A DNA stretch of 64,000 nucleotides from the NCBI RefSeq assembly GCF_021602155.1, contig NZ_BQHY01000017.1:35989-99988 (forward strand), given 5' to 3'. The DNA is from Pseudomonas parakoreensis. Lineage in GTDB: Bacteria > Pseudomonadota > Gammaproteobacteria > Pseudomonadales > Pseudomonadaceae. The position numbers and the translations under genes were made by a program. Each line of letters starts with the position of its first letter. Position 1 is the stretch's first letter. Below are positions 25,081-33,798 of the stretch, in pieces. Under the pieces are notes generated by a model that did not search any database, was not told the origin of the DNA, and saw only the letters and a program-made list of their open reading frames with translations.

Positions 25081-25124
25081 CTGCTTTGGCTTTGGCGTTG
25101 GCTTTTGATGTAGCTTTTGATGTG

Positions 25125-25406
25125 GCTTTTGATCTTCAGCCCCTTCGGCAGGCCGAGCGAAGGTGTTCATCCGGGGGTAGGCGCGCAGCGCCGTGCGGCG
25201 AAGCCGCATGCATCGAGAGGAGGTGCAGCGAAGCAAACCGTAGGCGATGCCCCCGGATGGACACCGTAGCGAGGGAACACTGAGCCTCAGCGAAGTGCCG
25301 TACGCCGGGGCAAAGCCTTTTGGGTTACCTTTTCGGCGTCTGGAAAAGGTGACTCGCTGTAAGAGCGAAACCGCCAGCAGCCGTTACCGCAGCAACGGAT
25401 ATGCTC
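25125..25406 (-). repeat. long interspersed repeat, right copy of an inverted pair
   Basis: Inverted partner of 24485-24763. Just before it, GCTTTTGATGT is repeated three times at 25100-25134. The two copies would fold the tandem REP array into the loop of a very long hairpin. Confidence 0.75.
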
Positions 25407-25420
25407 ACAAATCCAAACCC

Positions 25421-25455
25421 AAAAAAAAGGCGCGATCCTCACGAATCACGCCTTT
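25421..25455 (-). terminator. terminator of pit gene
   Basis: On the minus strand AAGGCGTGAT / ATCGCGCCTT stem followed by eight T, 18 bp after the pit stop codon. Confidence 0.85.
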
Positions 25456-25473
25456 CTCATGCACCGCTGTCTA

Positions 25474-26949
25474 TCAGCTACCCAGCGCCTTCGACGCCAG
25501 CCAGAACAACCCGGCCGACAGCGCCACCGTCGCCGGCAAGGTCAGCACCCACGCCAGCAAAATGGTACGAACAGTCCCGCCTTGCAGGCCGCTCTTGTTG
25601 GCGACCATGGTGCCGGCCACGCCCGAGGACAGCACGTGGGTGGTGGATACCGGCAGGCTGAAGATGTTGGCCATGCCGATCAGACTCGCGGTGGTGATCT
25701 GCGCCGACATGCCCTGGGAATAGGTCATGCCTTGCTTGCCGATCTTCTCGCCGATGGTCAGTACCACGCGTTTCCAGCCAACCATGGTGCCCAGGCCCAA
25801 GGCCAGCGCGACCGCCAGAATCACCCAGAACGGGGCGTATTCGGTGGTGGTGGTCAGGTCTTTGCGCAGTTTGTCCAGGTCAGCCTTTTCACGCGCTTCC
25901 AGGCCTGGCAGCTTGCCGACTTTCTTCGCAGTGTCGTCCAGGCACAGCAGGTAGCGACGCACTTCGATGCGGCTTTCCGAGGACAGCGAATGGTAGTCCG
26001 CTACACCTTTAAGCGTATCGAGCAGGGCGTTGATGGTCGGTTCGGTCTGCTGCGGGTTGCAGCGGAATTTCTCCGGCAGGTCGCCTTCAACGCTTTTGCC
26101 CAAGGCCAGGAATTCGCCCAGAGAATCGGCATTGCGCTTGTAGAACTGGCTCAGGTGCAGGGTCGCATCACGGGTGCGTTCGATCTGGTAAGTGGTGCTG
26201 CTCAGGTCGAGGACGAACTGCGCAGGCACGATACCGATCAACACCAGCATGATCAGGCCGATGCCTTTCTGGCCATCGTTGGAGCCGTGCACGAAGCTCA
26301 CGGCCATGGCCGAGATCACCAGGACCAGGCGGTTCCAGAACGGCGGATGTTTCTTGTCGTCGATCTTGCGGCGCTGTTCCGGGGTCTTGTGCATCTTCGA
26401 CAGCGGGCGCCACCACTTCAGGCCGATCAGGATCAGCGCGGCGATCAGGAAGCCAGCCATTGGCGAGAACACCAGCGAAGCGCCGATGTCGATCGCTTTC
26501 TGCCAGTTCACACCGTCGGCCAACGGGATGTTGTTGATCAGGGCGTTGGCCAGGCCGACGCCAAGGATCGAGCCGATCAGGGTGTGGGAACTGGAGGCCG
26601 GGATACCGAAGTACCAGGTGCCCAGGTTCCAGGTGATCGCCGCGGCGAGCAACGAGAACACCATCGCCAGGCCATGGCCGGTGTTCACATTGATCAGCAG
26701 TTCTACCGGCAGCAGGTGAACAATGGCATACGCCACGCCAACGCCGCCCAGCAACACGCCGAGGAAGTTGAACACACCGGAGAAGAACACCGCCAGGTGA
26801 GGCGGCATGGCTTTGGTGTAGATAACAGTGGCTACCGCGTTAGCGGTGTCATGAAATCCATTGATGAACTCGAAGGCGAGGACAAACGTCAGGGCGAGCA
26901 AGAGGCTCACAAGCACCCAAGCATCCAGTCCGCTGAATAAATCGATCAT
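25474..26949 (-). CDS. pitA: low-affinity inorganic phosphate transporter, PiT family
   Basis: 491 residues with about ten membrane helices and a soluble central insert (about 215-330), the E. coli PitA layout. The two family signature repeats are visible: EFINGFHDTANAVATVI near residues 27-43 in the N-half and, in the C-half, GMSAQITTASLIGMANIFSLPVSTTHVLSSGVAG. It imports phosphate as a metal-phosphate complex coupled to protons. ATG at 26949; the stop is followed closely by a terminator, so it is monocistronic. Upstream is a 375-bp non-coding stretch. Confidence 0.94.
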   Translation of the reverse strand: MIDLFSGLDAWVLVSLLLALTFVLAFEFINGFHDTANAVATVIYTKAMPPHLAVFFSGVFNFLGVLLGGVGVAYAIVHLLPVELLINVNTGHGLAMVFSLLAAAITWNLGTWYFGIPASSSHTLIGSILGVGLANALINNIPLADGVNWQKAIDIGASLVFSPMAGFLIAALILIGLKWWRPLSKMHKTPEQRRKIDDKKHPPFWNRLVLVISAMAVSFVHGSNDGQKGIGLIMLVLIGIVPAQFVLDLSSTTYQIERTRDATLHLSQFYKRNADSLGEFLALGKSVEGDLPEKFRCNPQQTEPTINALLDTLKGVADYHSLSSESRIEVRRYLLCLDDTAKKVGKLPGLEAREKADLDKLRKDLTTTTEYAPFWVILAVALALGLGTMVGWKRVVLTIGEKIGKQGMTYSQGMSAQITTASLIGMANIFSLPVSTTHVLSSGVAGTMVANKSGLQGGTVRTILLAWVLTLPATVALSAGLFWLASKALGS

Positions 26950-27324
26950 GAAGGTTTTCTGACCCGGTCATAAGGGGGCGCGATTATGCCAGAAAAGACT
27001 GGAAATCGATCCCCTACCTGCTCATCGGTAGCAATCAATGTCGAATTAAATTGTTGCAAGGTGCAAAGCCCGAGCGTGTTGCAGGGTTTTTCAAGTATTT
27101 GATTCTCTTTAAAAAACCTTCAGGCAGCAGGCGTTTCGTCGAGTGTGCGAGGGCCTCAAACGCTTGTGTGAAATATCTCTGAAACGAGCCGGACACGCTC
27201 CTTTCCCGCGCAACACGGGGGAGGTGGCCGCTGCCCGCGGGTAGCGGGCGCGCAAGGCATTGTCGGGTCACCGCGCTCGTAGCCGGTGGCGACGCAGACC
27301 CTCGAAAAACTCACAATCGCCGGT
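26950..27324. other. intergenic region upstream of pitA
   Basis: 375 bp. A GC-rich inverted segment CCGCGGGTAGCGGG lies near 27233. No convincing gene, RNA or operator is visible; the frame on the minus strand at 27035-27271 has no ribosome site or family likeness. Confidence 0.45.
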
Positions 27325-27525
27325 TCATGGCTCTTCGGTTTTGAGTTCTTCTTCCATCTTTTTCAGTTCTTGCTGGAAAACCTGATCCTGAACAGTGGGG
27401 CGTTTACGCCATGCTTTGCGTTCCGGTTCCGGTTGAGCGGCGTAGGTGGTGACTTCCCCGCCGTAAACTTCCTTGTAACGTTGTTCCTGGCGCTCAAGTT
27501 CCGCGCGCAGTTCGTCTTTCGTCAC
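27325..27525 (-). CDS. small conserved hypothetical protein, coiled-coil
   Basis: 66 residues starting with GTG: (M)[27 protein letters not shown]. The N-terminal 22 residues and the last 25 ([20 protein letters not shown]) are strongly charged helices with coiled-coil character, joined by a short linker with basic RKAWRKRP. No signal or membrane segment. The start has AGGT about 8 bp upstream and no ATG alternative exists in frame. Codon use is like the neighbours. I recognise it as a short protein common in pseudomonads without a known function. Confidence 0.65.
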   Translation of the reverse strand: MTKDELRAELERQEQRYKEVYGGEVTTYAAQPEPERKAWRKRPTVQDQVFQQELKKMEEELKTEEP

Positions 27526-28175
27526 AGTGCTACCTGTTTGAGTTGAGATGAATGTCTGGTGAAACGCACGGCAACGAGTCGATTGAGCGCGTCCACCGAA
27601 AGGTCATGCCCGTAAAGGCATTGGAGTTATCGGCAGGGCGGTCAAGACTTCCATGTTGCAGGCGGCTGCGACACCAGATTAAAACTGACGCAGCATCAGT
27701 TGCCTGTTTCAGCGGGCGCTGTCGTTGCATGAGTCATGCGCGTCAGCGCTGGCCGGAGCTGTCGGCGATTGGCATCGCTTCGGCAGGTGGCGGCTTCGGT
27801 GAATAAAACCGGCCCCACTGAGAGGCATTATAGCGGTCGATTCGGGATTGACTATCTTTGCCAAGTTAAAAACGGTTCCGGATGTGTGATTGTTTTTGTG
27901 ACTGACAATTTTTATCGCTAGTTGAAATCCGCTGAAACCTTTATGCGCTCAGTGTTGTGTTTCTGACGCCATTAAGTCGAACAACTAACGCACGATGGAA
28001 AGTTGGATTAACCCGTTCCATGGTCGACTAGGCAAACCATGAAGAGCCTGTGCCGCGGATTGCGATAATCGGTCGATGGTTCGATAATCGCCCAATCTTG
28101 GCATCCCGGTCCTTGTGCATTTGCCGGCGAGCCGCTTGTATGGCCATTGATCCGTGCCGGAAAAAAGGACAAAAA
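27526..28175. other. intergenic region upstream of pcaR
   Basis: 650 bp. The part near pcaR holds PcaR-like boxes (28059-28093). The middle part (27830-28000) is AT-richer than average. Short frames at 27530-27806 lack ribosome sites and similarity. No gene or RNA seen. Confidence 0.5.
28059..28093 (+). promoter_or_regulatory. PcaR-box-like direct repeats before pcaR
   Basis: TGCGATAATCGG (28061) and TTCGATAATCGC (28080) are direct repeats 19 bp apart, centred about 100 bp before pcaR. They match the GTTCGATAATCGCAC box I recall for PcaR of P. putida, which regulates its own gene. Confidence 0.65.
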
Positions 28176-29018
28176 ATGAACGATCAAATGCGCAACTCCT
28201 TCACCTCCGTGGCGCCGCCGATCGTCGCGTCGCCAGCCAAGCGTATCCAGGCGCTGACGGGCGATCCGGATTTCATGACCTCGCTGGCCCGTGGCCTGGC
28301 GGTGGTGCAGGCGTTTCAGGAGCGCAAGCGGCACCTGACCATCGCCCAGATCAGCCATCGCACGGAAATTCCCCGCGCCGCCGTGCGCCGTTGTCTGCAC
28401 ACCTTGATCAAACTGGGTTACGCCACCACCGATGGCCGCACGTACTCGTTGTTGCCCAAAGTGCTGACCCTCGGCCACGCGTATCTGTCGTCGACGCCGC
28501 TGGCGGTCTCGGCCCAGCCGTACCTCGACCGCATGAGCGAGCAACTGCACGAAGCCTGCAACATGGCCACGCTCGAAGGTGACGACATTCTGTACATCGC
28601 CCGTTCGGCGACCACGCAACGGCTGATCTCGGTGGATCTGTCGGTGGGCGGACGTCTGCCGGCCTATTGCACCTCGATGGGCCGTATCCTGCTGGCGGCG
28701 CTGGACGACACTTCGCTGCGCGAATACCTCGACCATGCCGAACTGGTGGCCAAGACCAGCCGCACCCTGCATACCCCGGAAAGTCTGCTCGCATGCCTGC
28801 AGGAAGTGCGGCAACAGGGCTGGTGCATCGTCGATCAGGAGCTGGAGCAGGGCCTGCGCTCGATTGCGGTGCCGGTCTACGATGCATCGGGCCAAGTGGT
28901 GGCGGCGCTCAACGTCAGTACCCACGCCGGCCGCGTCAGCCGCACCGAGCTGGAGCAACGCTTCCTGCCGGGCCTGCTCAGCGCCAGCCGCGACCTCAGC
29001 GCGCAACTGTTCGCCTGA
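28176..29018 (+). CDS. pcaR: pca regulon regulator PcaR (IclR family)
   Basis: 280 residues. An IclR winged helix-turn-helix lies at about 35-95 (MTSLARGLAVVQAFQERKRHLTIAQISHRT then RAAVRRCLHTLIKLGY), and the effector-binding domain from about 110, with PAYCTSMGRILLAALDD typical of the PcaR/PobR/CatR-like subgroup. PcaR responds to beta-ketoadipate and activates the pca genes. AAGGAC 6 bp before the ATG at 28176 decides the start; the open frame reaches 42 codons further without a ribosome site. It heads the cluster of aromatic genes that follows. Confidence 0.93.
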   Translation: MNDQMRNSFTSVAPPIVASPAKRIQALTGDPDFMTSLARGLAVVQAFQERKRHLTIAQISHRTEIPRAAVRRCLHTLIKLGYATTDGRTYSLLPKVLTLGHAYLSSTPLAVSAQPYLDRMSEQLHEACNMATLEGDDILYIARSATTQRLISVDLSVGGRLPAYCTSMGRILLAALDDTSLREYLDHAELVAKTSRTLHTPESLLACLQEVRQQGWCIVDQELEQGLRSIAVPVYDASGQVVAALNVSTHAGRVSRTELEQRFLPGLLSASRDLSAQLFA

Positions 29019-29026
29019 TGAAGCTG

Positions 29027-29058
29027 TTCGATAAACGCACAGTGTTGCGTTTATCGAA
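29027..29058. promoter_or_regulatory. palindromic PcaR-box-like site between pcaR and pcaK
   Basis: TTCGATAAACGC (29027-29038) and its exact complement GCGTTTATCGAA (29047-29058), 8 bp apart. It carries the same TTCGATAA core as the sites before pcaR and pcaI. No T run follows, so an operator is favoured over a terminator. Confidence 0.6.
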
Positions 29059-29169
29059 TTGACGCTAAAACCCTCGGATCATTAATGTCGCGGCAGCGTC
29101 ATCCGGCGCCGATATGAATGAGCCTGCCGGATTGTCGACTCCCATAATAATGACAAGAGGCAACTCACC

Positions 29170-29232
29170 ATGCGCATGCTCCCCGACTGTCTCAGCTCCG
29201 TTCCCTGTTGCCGGATTCACCGCAACGCCTGA
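29170..29232 (+). CDS. possible 20-residue leader peptide before pcaK
   Basis: MRMLPDCLSSVPCCRIHRNA, 20 residues, preceded by AAGAGG at about 10 bp. It lies between the palindromic operator and pcaK. Three cysteines and two prolines make it unlike an ordinary random frame, but a frame this short may be chance. No family is recognised. Confidence 0.25.
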   Translation: MRMLPDCLSSVPCCRIHRNA

Positions 29233-29312
29233 TCCCGACCTTCTATTCTTGTGACCGTGCCGCTCTCTGGCCGGCCGCCGTTCGACTGCGTTTTTTGCGT
29301 GGAATAAAAATA

Positions 29313-30659
29313 ATGAACCAGCCTCAGTCCGCTGTAGGTAACTGCCTCGACGTGCAGACCTTCATCAATGCCCAACCGATCTCGCGCTATCAGTGGCGGG
29401 TGGTGATCCTGTGTTTCCTGATTGTGTTTCTCGATGGCCTCGACACAGCGGCGATGGGCTTTATCGCCCCGGCGTTGTCCCAGGATTGGGGCATCGACCG
29501 CGCCAGCCTCGGCCCGGTAATGAGTGCCGCGTTGATCGGCATGGTCTTTGGCGCTCTGGGTTCGGGCCCTCTGGCTGACCGTTTCGGGCGCAAAGTGGTG
29601 CTGGTCGGCGCGGTGCTGCTGTTCGGCGCTTTCAGCCTGGTCTCGGCGTACAGCACCAATGTCGAGCAATTGCTGGTGCTGCGTTTTCTGACCGGTCTCG
29701 GCCTGGGCGCCGGCATGCCCAACGCCACCACGCTGCTCTCGGAATACACCCCGGAGCGCAAGAAATCCTTGCTGGTGACCAGCATGTTCTGCGGCTTCAA
29801 CCTCGGCATGGCCGGCGGCGGTTTCATCTCCGCCAAATTGATCCCGGCGTTCGGCTGGCACAGCCTGCTGCTGATCGGCGGGATCCTGCCGCTGATCCTC
29901 GCGGTGGTGCTGCTGTTCTGGCTGCCGGAGTCGGCGCGTTATCTGGTGGTGCGCAATCGCGGCACCGAGAAAGTGCGCAAGACCCTGTCGCCGATCGATC
30001 CGGTCGCCGTGGCGCAAGCTTCGAGTTTCAGCGTTCCGGAACAGAAAACCGTCAAGGCGCGCAACGTCTTCGCGGTGATTTTCTCCGGCACTTACAGTGT
30101 CGGCACTTTGTTGCTGTGGCTGACCTACTTCATGGGCCTGGTCATCGTCTATCTGCTGACCAGTTGGCTGCCGACCCTGATGCGTGACAGCGGCGCGAGC
30201 ATGGAGCAGGCGGCGTTTATCGGCGCGTTATTCCAGTTCGGCGGGGTGTTGAGCGCGGTCGCTGTCGGCTGGGCGATGGACCGCTTCAATCCGCACAAGG
30301 TCATCGGCACGTTCTACCTGCTGGCCGGGGTGTTTGCCTACGCGGTGGGGCAGAGCCTGGGCAATATCACATTGCTGGCGACCCTGGTGCTGGTGGCGGG
30401 GATGTGCGTCAACGGTGCGCAATCGGCGATGCCTTCGCTGGCGGCGCGGTTTTATCCGACGCAGGGACGCGCGACCGGGGTGTCGTGGATGCTCGGGATT
30501 GGCCGGTTCGGCGCGATTCTCGGGGCGTGGATGGGCGCGACGTTGCTGGGGCTGGGCTGGAACTTCGAACAGGTGCTGACGGCGCTGGTGATTCCGGCGG
30601 GGTTGGCGACGGCGGCGGTGGTGATCAAAGGTGTGGTCAGTCATGCGGATGCGACCTGA
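29313..30659 (+). CDS. pcaK: 4-hydroxybenzoate/protocatechuate MFS transporter PcaK
   Basis: 448 residues, the exact usual PcaK size, twelve membrane helices. The aromatic acid:H+ symporter hallmark DGLDTAAMGFIAPALSQDWG (about 40-59) has the essential Asp in helix 1, and GPLADRFGRK is the MFS loop motif. It imports 4-hydroxybenzoate and protocatechuate and also serves chemotaxis to them in P. putida. The ATG at 29313 begins the family N-terminus; the frame continues upstream only as an unrelated stretch. pcaR lies upstream as in P. putida. Confidence 0.93.
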   Translation: MNQPQSAVGNCLDVQTFINAQPISRYQWRVVILCFLIVFLDGLDTAAMGFIAPALSQDWGIDRASLGPVMSAALIGMVFGALGSGPLADRFGRKVVLVGAVLLFGAFSLVSAYSTNVEQLLVLRFLTGLGLGAGMPNATTLLSEYTPERKKSLLVTSMFCGFNLGMAGGGFISAKLIPAFGWHSLLLIGGILPLILAVVLLFWLPESARYLVVRNRGTEKVRKTLSPIDPVAVAQASSFSVPEQKTVKARNVFAVIFSGTYSVGTLLLWLTYFMGLVIVYLLTSWLPTLMRDSGASMEQAAFIGALFQFGGVLSAVAVGWAMDRFNPHKVIGTFYLLAGVFAYAVGQSLGNITLLATLVLVAGMCVNGAQSAMPSLAARFYPTQGRATGVSWMLGIGRFGAILGAWMGATLLGLGWNFEQVLTALVIPAGLATAAVVIKGVVSHADAT

Positions 30660-30676
30660 TATTTCGATGTAAAGCG

Positions 30677-30752
30677 AAAAGATCGCAGCCTTTGGCAGCT
30701 CCTGCATGTGAACGCGTAACCCTGTAGGAGCTGCCGCAGGCTGCGATCTTTT
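30677..30752. repeat. REP palindrome pair, type A (imperfect)
   Basis: AAAAGATCGCAGCCTTTGG... at 30677 and GTAGGAGCTGCCGCAGG... to 30752, arms in reversed order compared with most copies, about 15 bp apart. Confidence 0.85.
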
Positions 30753-30788
30753 GGCGATCAACACGGAACGATAGGGTGATAACAATCC

Positions 30789-30823
30789 GTTCGATAAACG
30801 AACACTCAGTCGATTATCGGATT
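30789..30823 (+). promoter_or_regulatory. PcaR-box-like site before pcaI
   Basis: GTTCGATAAACGAAC (30789-30803) and the inverted core GTCGATTATCGG (30809-30820), about 110 bp before pcaI. P. putida PcaR binds such boxes over the pcaI promoter. Confidence 0.65.
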
Positions 30824-30922
30824 GTTTGGCGATTTTCTGCGGCTTAATCTGCAGTGACTCCGGCGCTGAACCTCGCGCCTTTTTCTCACTGGCGATTCAC
30901 TACAAAAACGGGAGCCTGCTCC

Positions 30923-31780
30923 ATGGCTGAGATCCTTTCGCTGCACGACGCGGTGAAGCAATTCGTCAACGACGGCGACACCGTCGCGCTCGAAGGCTTC
31001 ACTCACCTGATCCCTACGGCGGCGGGTCATGAAATCATTCGTCAGGGCAAGAAAGATCTGACCCTGGTGCGGATGACGCCTGACCTGATCTACGACCAAC
31101 TGATCGGTGCCGGTTGTGCACGCAAGCTGATCTTTTCCTGGGGCGGCAACCCCGGTGTGGGTTCGCTGCACCGTCTGCGCGACGCGGTCGAAAAGCAATG
31201 GCCGCATGCCCTGGAAATCGAAGAACACAGCCACGCCGACCTGGCCAACGCCTACGTCGCCGGCGCTTCCGGCCTGCCGTTCGCCGTGCTGCGGGCCTAC
31301 GCCGGTTCCGACCTGCCGAAAGTCAACCCGCTGATCAAATCCGTGACCTGCCCGTTCACCGGTGAAGTGCTGGCCGCGGTGCCGTCGGTGCGTCCGGACG
31401 TGACCGTGATCCACGCGCAGAAAGCCGACCGCCAAGGCAACGTGCTGTTGTGGGGCATTCTCGGGGTGCAGAAAGAAGCCGCGCTGGCAGCCAAGCGCTG
31501 CATCGTCACGGTTGAAGAAATCGTCGACAACCTCAACGCGCCGATGAACGCCTGCGTGCTGCCAACCTGGGCCTTGAGCGCGGTCTGCCATGTACCCGGC
31601 GGCGCGCATCCGTCCTACGCCCACGGTTACACCGAACGCGACAATCGTTTCTATCAGGCGTGGGATCCGATCGCCCGCGACCGTGAGACGTTTACCGCGT
31701 GGATCAACGAATACATCCATGGCTGCGCTGACTTCAGCGCGTTCCAGGCCAAGTTGGCCGCTGCTTCGGAGGCCAAGTAA
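30923..31780 (+). CDS. pcaI: 3-oxoadipate CoA-transferase subunit A
   Basis: 285 residues. CoA-transferase family I alpha subunit: GDTVALEGFTHLIPTAAGHEIIRQG near the start and GGNPGVGSLHRLRDAVE in the middle. With PcaJ it transfers CoA from succinyl-CoA to 3-oxoadipate (beta-ketoadipate). GGGAG 8 bp before the ATG at 30923 fixes the start; the frame extends 23 codons upstream but over the promoter side. The stop TAA shares one base with the pcaJ ATG (TAATG), so the two are coupled. Confidence 0.94.
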   Translation: MAEILSLHDAVKQFVNDGDTVALEGFTHLIPTAAGHEIIRQGKKDLTLVRMTPDLIYDQLIGAGCARKLIFSWGGNPGVGSLHRLRDAVEKQWPHALEIEEHSHADLANAYVAGASGLPFAVLRAYAGSDLPKVNPLIKSVTCPFTGEVLAAVPSVRPDVTVIHAQKADRQGNVLLWGILGVQKEAALAAKRCIVTVEEIVDNLNAPMNACVLPTWALSAVCHVPGGAHPSYAHGYTERDNRFYQAWDPIARDRETFTAWINEYIHGCADFSAFQAKLAAASEAK

Positions 31781-32559
31781 TGACTTACACCACCAATGAA
31801 ATGATGACCGTCGCGGCGGCCCGTCGCCTGAAGAACGGCTCGGTGTGCTTCGTCGGCATCGGCCTGCCGTCGAAAGCCGCCAACCTCGCGCGCCTGACGT
31901 CGTCGCCGGACGTGGTGCTGATCTACGAATCCGGCCCGATTGGCGCCAAGCCAAGCGTGCTGCCGCTGTCGATCGGTGACGGCGAGCTGGCGGAGACTGC
32001 CGACACCGTCGTCCCGACCGGTGAGATTTTTCGCTACTGGCTGCAGGGCGGGCGCATCGACGTCGGTTTTCTCGGCGCGGCGCAGGTCGACCGTTTCGGC
32101 AACATCAACACCACTGTGGTCGGCGATTACCACGCGCCGAAAGTGCGTTTGCCGGGTGCCGGTGGCGCGCCGGAAATCGCCGGTTCGGCGAAGAGCGTGT
32201 TGATCATTCTCAAGCAATCGGCGCGTTCGTTCGTCGACAAGCTCGACTTCATTACCTCGGTCGGCCACGGCGAGGGCGGCGATTCGCGCAAGCGTCTGGG
32301 CCTGCCGGGTGCCGGTCCGGTCGGGATCATCACCGACCTGTGCATCATGGAGCCGGAAGCGGGCACCCACGAATTCGTGGTCACCGCTCTGCATCCGGGC
32401 GTGACTCGTGAACAAGTGGTCGCCGCCACCGGTTGGGCCATTCGCTTTGCCGACAACGTGGAAACCACGGCGGCACCGACCGAGACCGAACTGACTGCAC
32501 TGCGCGATCTCGAAGCGCGCACCGCCGCCGCCCACGGCCAGGCACCGGGAGAAGCATGA
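31780..32559 (+). CDS. pcaJ: 3-oxoadipate CoA-transferase subunit B
   Basis: 259 residues, the beta subunit of the succinyl-CoA:3-oxoadipate CoA-transferase. The catalytic glutamate is in IYESGPIGA (Glu50), which forms the covalent CoA thioester. GIGLPSKAANLA (27-38) and the GxGGxx region are family features. It overlaps pcaI by one base at its start, and its TGA stop overlaps the pcaF ATG region, so pcaIJF form one transcript. Confidence 0.94.
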   Translation: MTYTTNEMMTVAAARRLKNGSVCFVGIGLPSKAANLARLTSSPDVVLIYESGPIGAKPSVLPLSIGDGELAETADTVVPTGEIFRYWLQGGRIDVGFLGAAQVDRFGNINTTVVGDYHAPKVRLPGAGGAPEIAGSAKSVLIILKQSARSFVDKLDFITSVGHGEGGDSRKRLGLPGAGPVGIITDLCIMEPEAGTHEFVVTALHPGVTREQVVAATGWAIRFADNVETTAAPTETELTALRDLEARTAAAHGQAPGEA

Positions 32560-33761
32560 TGCGTGACGTGTATATCTGCGACGCAATCCGTACGCCCATC
32601 GGCCGTTTCGGCGGTGGACTGGCCGCCGTCCGTGCCGACGATCTGGCCGCTGTGCCGATCAAGGCGCTGATGGAACGCAATCCGTCGGTGGACTGGAATG
32701 CAATCGATGAAGTGTTCCTCGGCTGCGCCAACCAGGCTGGCGAAGACAACCGCAACGTGGCCCGCATGGCGCTGCTGCTGGCGGGCTTGCCGGAGAGCGT
32801 GCCGGGCGTGACCCTCAACCGTCTCTGCGCTTCGGGCATGGACGCGGTTGGTACTGCGTTCCGTGCCATTGCCAGCGGCGAGATGGAGCTGGCGATTGCC
32901 GGCGGCGTCGAGTCGATGTCCCGCGCGCCGTTCGTGATGGGCAAGGCGGACGCAGCGTTCTCGCGCAACATGAAGCTGGAAGACACCACCATTGGCTGGC
33001 GTTTCATCAACCCGCTGATGAAGGCCCAGTACGGCGTCGATGCGATGCCGCAGACCGCCGACAACGTCGCCGACGACTATAAGGTGTCGCGCGCCGACCA
33101 GGACGCGTTCGCCCTGCGCAGCCAGCAACGCACCGCCGCTGCACAAGCGGCGGGCTACTTCGCCGAGGAAATCGTCGAAGTGCGGATCGCCCACAAGAAG
33201 GGCGAAACCGTGGTCAGCCAGGACGAGCATCCACGCGCCGACACCACGCTTGAAGCGTTGGCCAGATTGAAGCCGGTCAACGGCCCGGACAAGACGGTTA
33301 CTGCCGGCAACGCGTCCGGCGTCAACGACGGTGCTGCTGCGCTGATTCTTGCGTCTGCCGAGGCGGTGAAGAAACACGGCCTGACCGCCCGCGCCAAAGT
33401 GCTCGGGATGGCCAGCGCCGGCGTTGCGCCGCGCGTCATGGGCATCGGCCCGGTGCCGGCGGTGCGCAAACTGATCGAGCGTCTTGGTGTGGCGGTCAGC
33501 GATTTCGATGTGATCGAACTCAACGAAGCCTTCGCCAGCCAGGGTCTGGCGGTGCTGCGTGAATTGGGTCTGGCCGACGATGCGCCGCAGGTCAACCCGA
33601 ACGGTGGCGCGATTGCCTTGGGCCATCCGTTGGGCATGAGTGGCGCGCGACTGGTGCTGACCGCGCTGCATCAGCTGGAAAAGACCGGCGGCAAGAAAGG
33701 TCTGGCGACCATGTGCGTCGGCGTCGGGCAGGGTCTGGCCCTGGCCATCGAACGCGTCTGA
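32559..33761 (+). CDS. pcaF: 3-oxoadipyl-CoA thiolase
   Basis: 400 residues, exactly the usual PcaF length. Acyl-enzyme cysteine in LNRLCASGMDAV (Cys90), the His motif GHPLGMSGAR and the second Cys in MCVGVGQG near the C-terminus are complete. It splits 3-oxoadipyl-CoA into succinyl-CoA and acetyl-CoA, the last step. Two adjacent ATGs (32556, 32559) exist; 32559 is 7 bp after GGGAG and gives the family-typical MRDVYICDAIRTPIGRFGG start. It follows pcaJ with overlap. Confidence 0.95.
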   Translation: MRDVYICDAIRTPIGRFGGGLAAVRADDLAAVPIKALMERNPSVDWNAIDEVFLGCANQAGEDNRNVARMALLLAGLPESVPGVTLNRLCASGMDAVGTAFRAIASGEMELAIAGGVESMSRAPFVMGKADAAFSRNMKLEDTTIGWRFINPLMKAQYGVDAMPQTADNVADDYKVSRADQDAFALRSQQRTAAAQAAGYFAEEIVEVRIAHKKGETVVSQDEHPRADTTLEALARLKPVNGPDKTVTAGNASGVNDGAAALILASAEAVKKHGLTARAKVLGMASAGVAPRVMGIGPVPAVRKLIERLGVAVSDFDVIELNEAFASQGLAVLRELGLADDAPQVNPNGGAIALGHPLGMSGARLVLTALHQLEKTGGKKGLATMCVGVGQGLALAIERV

Positions 33762-33798
33762 CGCAGCGCGTCGACTGATAAGAACAGAGGAAAGCGAA

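Noticed and set aside
24644-25283. Short frames within the repeat region (for example 24774-25028 and 25086-25283)
   Set aside because: They are translations of REP and long-repeat DNA: repeated peptide units, no ribosome sites.
28008-29006. 332-codon minus-strand frame opposite pcaR
   Set aside because: Opposite strand to a complete IclR protein; Gln/Arg/His-rich without motifs.
29027-29058. Terminator of pcaR
   Set aside because: Stem is good but no T tail follows and the arm is the same core as at the pcaR and pcaI promoters, so operator is favoured.
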